This document shows, in pieces, positions 18,690 to 23,952 of a DNA stretch of 23,952 nucleotides (within the stretch, counting starts at the first letter, position 1; every line of letters starts with the position of its first letter). The stretch comes from Cochliopodium minus (lineage: Eukaryota > Discosea > Himatismenida > Cochliopodiidae): contig JAMYWO010000252.1 of the NCBI GenBank assembly GCA_024220525.1, positions 27,656-51,607 of the forward strand, written 5' to 3'. Both the position numbers and the translations under genes were made by a program. The notes beneath the pieces are model-generated. The model searched no databases. It was not told the DNA's origin and saw nothing but the letters and a program-made list of their open reading frames with translations.

Positions 18690-20262
18690 TTATTTGGATA
18701 GTAAAGCATTTAACCAATCATCAAGATGAACCAAAGCAAGCTTAGGAGCATTTTTGAACAAGAGAAGATAACCTTGCAATTCAGCCATACTGACAACATT
18801 ATCACCAATAGTTTCGGAAAATTGGGTGACAATATCCTCACCACTAAGCTCAGGGAAAAACTTGATGAACATCTTCTCGATCTGAGTACGAGAAGCATTA
18901 CCTAAAAAGTGTTTGACATCAACTCTGCCAGGACGAATCAAAGCAGGATCCAACTTTTCAAGATGATTGGTGGTCATAAAGAGCAATCTTCCTTCTGAAG
19001 CAGCAACACCATCAAGAGCATTCAACAACCCAGAAAAAGTTAATCTATTCAAACCTTGGTATTGTGTGGTTTTTTCTTTTGTATCGTTTCTGTTTGTGAA
19101 GGCAGCATCTATGTCTTCTAACAAAATGATTGATCTTTCTGGTGCTACTGAAAGCAAATGAATCAGTCTATCATCTGTTAAGCTTGCATCAGATAAACTC
19201 AATATACAGATATTATATTCTAGTTGTCCTGCCAAAGCCTGAATAAAACTAGATTTACCACTACCTTTTGAGATAAAAAAATTTTTATTAATTCGTTGAA
19301 ATAATTTTGAAAAAAAAAGAAATTTTGAAAGAATTTATAAATTGAATTTAATTATTTTTTACCAGGAGGTCCATATAGCAAGTATCCCCTTTTTTATAAG
19401 TTTTTTTGTAAATTTAGAAATTATTTATTTTCCTATCTTGTTGTATATTTTTTTTTTCACCTTCTATATGGAATTCCTCTATCAATATACCAACCAGGAT
19501 TTTCAACGAAATCCTTTACATCATTTACAATTTCATCAGTAGTTGCACCATCAAGAAATACAGAAGTGATTGGTCTTCTTCTTCTTGGATTACCAAATGG
19601 TCTCCATTCATGACCATAACATGTATAAATAATAGTTGTTCCATATTCTTCTTTTAATGCCAATTGCTTTGCATCATTCAATAAATTAATCAATATTTGC
19701 TTATCTCTTCCTAACATGGTCAATGTTACTGTTTCCCATAATGATCCATTTTGTATATCTATTGCTGATTTTTCTCTTGTTCTTTCTACCTTTATCCATG
19801 TTCCTTTATATTTCAAATAATGATTTCCTACAGATGGAAGGAAATCTATTTTTGTTTTTACATTTCCATTATCATGTCTTTCGAATGATGTTGAAATGGA
19901 AAGATGTTGTGTTGTTTTAACTTTATATATGGTAAAAAAAATCAAATTTTAAAAATTCATCTTGATAAGACTAATAATTTCAATTATATCTCACCATTTG
20001 AAGACATCCATCTCAAAAACCATTGATAACTTTTATCTTTTGATGGTATTTCAATTGATACCAACAATTTTCTTCTTGCATATATTGTTCCTTGTTGAAA
20101 TCTATAGAATTAACCTCATTAATTTTGTTTTTTTTTTTTTTGACAATTATTTTAATCTTTAACCTACAATTTTCTCCCAACTGTGGCCGCAGCTCCTATT
20201 CCAATCAAACCAAATCCAGCTGAAAAATATGGATTATTTGACAATAAATCGTTTAAATTCAT
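18690..20262 (-). CDS. BCS1: BCS1-type mitochondrial AAA ATPase (complex III Rieske translocase)
   Basis: Five exons in phase: 20262-20168, 20101-19995, 19920-19461, 19388-19363, 19264-18690 (stop TAA); 420 aa, matching human BCS1L (419). It moves the folded Rieske protein across the mitochondrial inner membrane during cytochrome bc1 assembly. The N-terminus ([20 protein letters not shown]) is the single membrane anchor. The BCS1 N domain follows ([53 protein letters not shown]). The AAA domain has Walker A GPPGSGKS (227-234), Walker [32 protein letters not shown] with the sensor Asn and Arg finger region, and a C-terminal helical part. Exon 4 is only 26 nt and splits Walker A. It shares a 327-bp divergent spacer with the Rho/Rac gene. 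Confidence 0.96.
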
Positions 20263-20589
20263 CAAAAAATTAAAAAAAATCTTAGATCCTTTTTATTTTT
20301 TTTATTTTTTTTTGATGTTTTGACAAACTAGATTTTTTTTTATTTCATAAAAATGGAAAGTAAATCATACTCTTTGAATCAAATAATCCATTATAATCAC
20401 CCATTTTCTTCCAAACAATAATAAATAACGAACATTTTTTTTTTTTAAATTGTTCTGTTTTGATGAATTTATAAAAAAAAAAATAATCCTTTGGCAAAAT
20501 TCTTTATATACTCAATAAAAGAATAGAAAAGAAGTGAAGAAATAGATCAATAACAACTGAATACATAAATAAATATATAGAAAAAGAGA
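20263..20589. promoter_or_regulatory. Divergent promoter region between BCS1 (-) and Rho/Rac (+)
   Basis: 327 bp with no full gene. On the minus strand a 19-codon ORF (20404-20345, MGDYNGLFDSK...) lies 82 bp before the BCS1 start. No in-phase splice links it to BCS1, so it is at most an upstream ORF. No other motif could be supported. Confidence 0.45.
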
Positions 20590-21741
20590 ATGAATTTAAA
20601 ATTGGTAAATTATTTTTTTGAGAATAATAAATATTTTTATTATTCTCTCAATATTGAATTATAATACTAATCTTACTCTTTAGGTTGTAGTGGGTGATGG
20701 TAGTGTTGGTAAAACGGCTATGCTTATAAGTTTAATAGAGGTAAATTAAAATATATTCAAAATAATAACCTCGAATATATCGGAATGATGAAACTCAACT
20801 GAATATAATCTCATTATTTTAGAATCGATTTCCAATTGACTATGTTCCAACTGTATTCGAAAATCATTCAACATGTAAAACCAATATATACTTTATTTAA
20901 TGAATGATATTTTAAATATTCCGTTTATAAAAACTCAAATAATCATTTATATCTCCTTTGATTAAATTTAGCAATCGATGTGGATAATAAAACTTATATG
21001 ATGGATTTATATGATACAGCGGGTCAAGAAGAATACAAAAGATTAAGAGCTATATCATATCCTGAAACAGATGTGTAAGATAATTTTTTAATAAAAATAA
21101 TTAATCTCCTTCAATAAGAATTATATTTATATTTTTGACATATAAAAAACAGGTTTTTGATTTGTTATTCTGTTGTGGATGAAAATTCATTTGGTAAAAA
21201 AAAAAAAACTTTTATTAATAACATAACTTGCATAAATAAACATTAGATGTTACAATATACATCATATATCAATTATAGCAAAGAAAAAATGAAGATTAAT
21301 TCAAAAATATTGAATGGGATTCGTTCTTCAACATATTTTTCTCCTTTATTAATTTAATTTTAATTTTAGCCAATATAACTCTCAAATGGCTGAGAGAATT
21401 AAATCATTATTGCCCTGATGCAATCAAAATCTTGGTAGGAACAAAGATCGATCTCAGACAAGATCCGATCATTAAACAAAATCAAACTAGAATTATGAAT
21501 AAAGAAGATGGTATCAACCTTGCCAAAGAAATTAAAGCACAATCTTATCAAGAATGTTCATCCTTTTCAAGGGAAGGTTTGACTTTTTCAATTATAATCA
21601 ATATCCTTTTCATCTCATTTCTTTTTCATTATTTAAAAAGGTCTTAAAGAATTATTCCAACATGCTGCTAGGAGCGTCATTAATATTAAATTTAATAACA
21701 ATCAAAAGAATAATACGAAAAAGGGATGCACTATTTTGTAG
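20590..21741 (+). CDS. Rho/Rac-family small GTPase
   Basis: Seven exons in phase: 20590-20604, 20684-20740, 20823-20874, 20972-21074, 21153-21193, 21370-21576, 21641-21741 (stop TAG); 191 aa, the normal Rho size. It is a membrane-bound switch for actin and polarity signalling. P-loop [14 protein letters not shown], switch [10 protein letters not shown] (the effector Thr is present), switch [14 protein letters not shown], a Rho-type insert around [10 protein letters not shown], and a C-terminal CAAX box CTIL after a basic lysine pair (NTKKG), predicting geranylgeranylation. The usual ECSA motif reads ECSS, and the insert region ([13 protein letters not shown]) is ordinary for Rac. The first coding exon is only five codons, ending right before the P-loop strand. 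No inactivating change in the GTPase core. Confidence 0.95.
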
Positions 21742-21904
21742 ATATTTATCATTATTACCTCTTCATAAATAAAAATGTAATTTATATCCTAATTTATTTC
21801 TCTTAACCAAATCTTCATTTTTGAAATTTTTCAATCTTCTTTTGGGAGATCTAATTTTGTTTTGAAAGATTATAGTTTTCAAATTGAAATTTAAAGAAAA
21901 AAAA

Positions 21905-23400
21905 ATGGACAGAGATATGGAAAAGAGAGAAAAAATAGAAAGATCAAATAGGGTATAAAACTAATCTTTCTATTCCATCTTCAATTCATGAAATATTTGA
22001 AATTAAAAAAAAGGGATTATTTCCTATCAACTCTGAGAGTCTATTCTCAAATCCTACATCCGAAGAGATATATTATTTTGGTTATTCAAAAGATTCAAAA
22101 GAGAATGTCATTTTTTTGAGTGGAAAAAGAAGGATAGATTTGGAAGAGAAAAAAATAAAGAGTATTGCTCCTGGTTATAACTTTACAATAGCTATATCAG
22201 AGGAGAATAGAGTATATTATTGGCTTTCTCGAAAGAATATAGAAGAAATAAAAGAAATTAGTTTAGGAAATGAATTGAAAGGAGAACCCATTTTATGCAG
22301 GATGGGATATTATCATTCAATCATTTTAACTGATAAAGGTAAAAATATGAAATTTAATTTTTTTAAAAAACTAATTGTGAGATAAATAAATTAAATTAAA
22401 TTAAATATAAAACCTCAATTATTAAAATGATTACTTATTAATAGGAGAGGTTGTTACGATCCCTTCATTTCAAGAAGGTTATAATTATACAGGGAATGAA
22501 AAGGAGAAGGAATTAGTGGACTTCAATGGATACTCCTTGTCTTTGTCCTTTTTGAGTGGAAAAGAAATAGTAATATCTGTCACTTGTGGTTGTTTTCACA
22601 GTTTGCTTATTACAAGTGAGGGAAGGGCATATGGTTGGGGAAGGTAAAATAATTTTTCATCAAAAATTTGAATGTTTTTTTTTTTTTGAATGATTTTTTT
22701 TTGTATTTTTTTAAATATAGTTCAACCAGTTACGAACTAAATGATGGTTTTAAAGTTTTAAAATAAATTTTTTTTTTAAATATTTCTTTTTTTTTTAAAA
22801 AAAGAAACAACAAGTGTAAAAACTCCATTAGAGATTAAAGGAGATTTGCAAAATAAGTTTGTGACACAGATAGGAGCAGGTTACAACAATAGCGTGTTTT
22901 TGGTGGAGGGAGGACAAGTTTATGCAAGGGGTTCAGGAAATTTGGGGAAGAAAGTTGAAAAGAGATCCCTTTCTTTGTGTGATGGAGACGAAAGAATTTT
23001 GCAAAAAGTAGAATCTATATCTTGTTTTAATAACACTGTCCATTTTTTAACAGAAGGGAGAACTTTAGTTTTATTTTTTGAGAAAACAAAAGTTAATGAA
23101 ATTAAATTGGCGTCTCCTCTTTTGTGTGGGACGACTGGCTATAACAACAAATCTTTTTTCTGCGAAAAAGATCATTTCGTGTCAAGTTTAAGCAATACTG
23201 ATTTTAATCCTCCCCTAACTGTTGTAGGGATAAATGAGAAGTATCCTTTTTATTCTCAAGAGTGGAAACCGGAAACTCATCGTTTGATGAGATCTTATGT
23301 TAAAAAAGCTATTTTTTGTTTGGTTGTGCTAAGGAAAATCCATCCTCTTTTCAAAAGAGTTCCCAAACCTGTTTTATACATTATCTTCAGAATGTTATAA
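21905..23400 (+). CDS. RCC1-repeat protein with an F-box-like C-terminal tail
   Basis: Five exons in phase: 21905-21952, 22014-22338, 22445-22643, 22721-22746, 22805-23400 (stop TAA); 397 aa. RCC1-type propeller repeats are visible: IKSIAPGYNFTIAISEENRV, MGYYHSIILTDKGEV, VTCGCFHSLLITSEGRAYGW, IGAGYNNSVFLVEGGQVYA and a weaker ISCFNNTVHFLTEGRTLV. So at least five blade units exist, fewer or more diverged than in a full seven-bladed RCC1. The last ~55 residues (EWKPETHRLM, then PKPVLYIIFRML) form a helical tail like the F-box-like ends seen on protist RCC1/BTB proteins. Known RCC1-repeat proteins act as exchange factors or scaffolds; the partner here is unknown. Exon 4 is a 26-nt microexon. It lies just after, and on the same strand as, the Rho/Rac gene. 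Confidence 0.85.
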
Positions 23401-23551
23401 AAAAAAAGTTTAAAGAAACAAAAGAGAAGAATAAAAAGTTTATTTAAAAATTTTTTTTTTTTTATTTTTATTTAAATGAAAAAAAACATTTGAATAAAAA
23501 AAACATTTGAATAAAAATGGTTTTAGAAGATTCATCCTTTAGACATTTTTT

Positions 23552-23952
23552 TCATAAAATTTGGCAGTTACAACTTTTTTTCCTTTCAGCAGGAAGGTTA
23601 TTTTTGAAAGATAAAACAGAATCAGATTTGAAAGGGAGAGAGGGAGGAGGGCATTGAACAAGATAAGATTCATATATTTGTTTTGTTAATGAAACAAAAG
23701 TTTCTTCAACATTTATCTTATGTTTGGAAGAGGTTTCGATGTACTTAAATCCCAATTCATCTGCAAATTCTTTAGCTTGACAAGATTCAACAACTCTGTA
23801 TGATTCCAAATCGCATTTATTTCCTACCAACAACTTTTGCACGTTTTTGCAGGAATATCTATCAACTTCTTCAAGCCATTGTGATATATTTTTAAATGAT
23901 ATTTCATCGGTTATATCAAATACCATTATAACTTTTTGAAATTAAAAATTGA
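23552..23952 (-). CDS. rab1: Rab1-like small GTPase, 3' part (exon 5, joins the left end)
   Basis: Exon 5 runs 23931-23552 and ends in TGA; 23932-23952 is the end of intron 4. The first 56 exon bases are the same as window positions 56-1. It encodes the guanine-specificity motif NKCD, the G5 motif ETSSK, and a hypervariable tail ending in CNCQIL. A CxC pair near the C terminus is a usual Rab geranylgeranylation signal, so membrane anchoring is expected; here it is followed by three more residues. The tail contains a proline-rich run (CPPPSLPF), which is not typical of Rab1. The gene is convergent with the RCC1-repeat gene, whose stop lies 151 bp away. Confidence 0.93.
23876..23952. repeat. 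77-bp exact terminal direct repeat, right copy
   Basis: Identical to positions 1-77. With this overlap removed the unique length is 23,875 bp. The open Rab1 frame runs through the join, which supports real adjacency of the two ends. Confidence 0.95.

Noticed and set aside
20345-20404. Upstream first exon of BCS1 (MGDYNGLFDSK)
   Set aside because: No donor-acceptor pair joins it to the BCS1 ATG in phase, and the BCS1 N-terminus is already complete at 20262.
1-23952. tRNA, rRNA, CRISPR arrays or telomere repeats
   Set aside because: I looked for tRNA B-box and T-loop patterns, regular spacer arrays and terminal short repeats, and found none.

Overview
The window is a strongly AT-rich piece of nuclear DNA from a unicellular, mitochondriate eukaryote. 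Its genes are broken by many short GT-AG introns (48 placed by reading frame and splice phase). It carries BCS1 (needed for respiratory complex III) and a mitochondrial-type lysine-degradation enzyme, so an aerobic host is likely. Rab, Rho/Rac, RCC1-repeat and CRT-like genes would suit an amoeba or heterotrophic flagellate, but I cannot name the lineage. TAA, TAG and TGA all act as stops, so the code looks standard.

The first 77 bases are identical to the last 77. A Rab1 gene is split by the ends: exons 1-4 and the start of exon 5 lie at the left edge, and the rest of exon 5 lies at the right edge. Joining the ends restores one open gene of about 217 codons. The sequence therefore behaves as a closed 23,875-bp path, meaning a circular molecule, a tandem array, or an assembler loop.

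Layout, left to right: Rab1 5' part (-); an unrecognised two-exon gene with an in-frame TGA (+); a CRT-like membrane transporter (-); the 3' part of a TatD-type nuclease (-); a roughly 1.8-kb island unlike the rest, with a SAP-like ORF, a diverged tandem repeat, a coiled-coil ORF and an intronless phage-type DNA adenine methyltransferase; lysine-ketoglutarate reductase/saccharopine dehydrogenase (AASS, -, 11 exons) whose C-terminal dehydrogenase part is replaced by a SPRY-like segment; a 769-aa membrane protein of unknown function (-, 7 exons); cytosolic-type threonyl-tRNA synthetase (-, 9 exons); BCS1 (-, 5 exons); a Rho/Rac GTPase (+, 7 exons); an RCC1-repeat protein (+, 5 exons); and the Rab1 3' part (-). 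BCS1, ThrRS, the membrane protein, AASS, the methyltransferase, TatD and CRT all run head to tail on the minus strand.

The most unusual part is 4.1-7.1 kb. Both flanking host genes are altered there (TatD lacks its N-terminal half, AASS lacks its SDH C-terminus). Between them sits a small set of virus- or phage-flavoured ORFs, three of whose possible start codons lie 34-36 nt after the same TGATATAA motif. This looks like a rearranged or inserted segment of viral or mobile origin. No capsid, integrase or polymerase gene is visible, so the family is not assigned.
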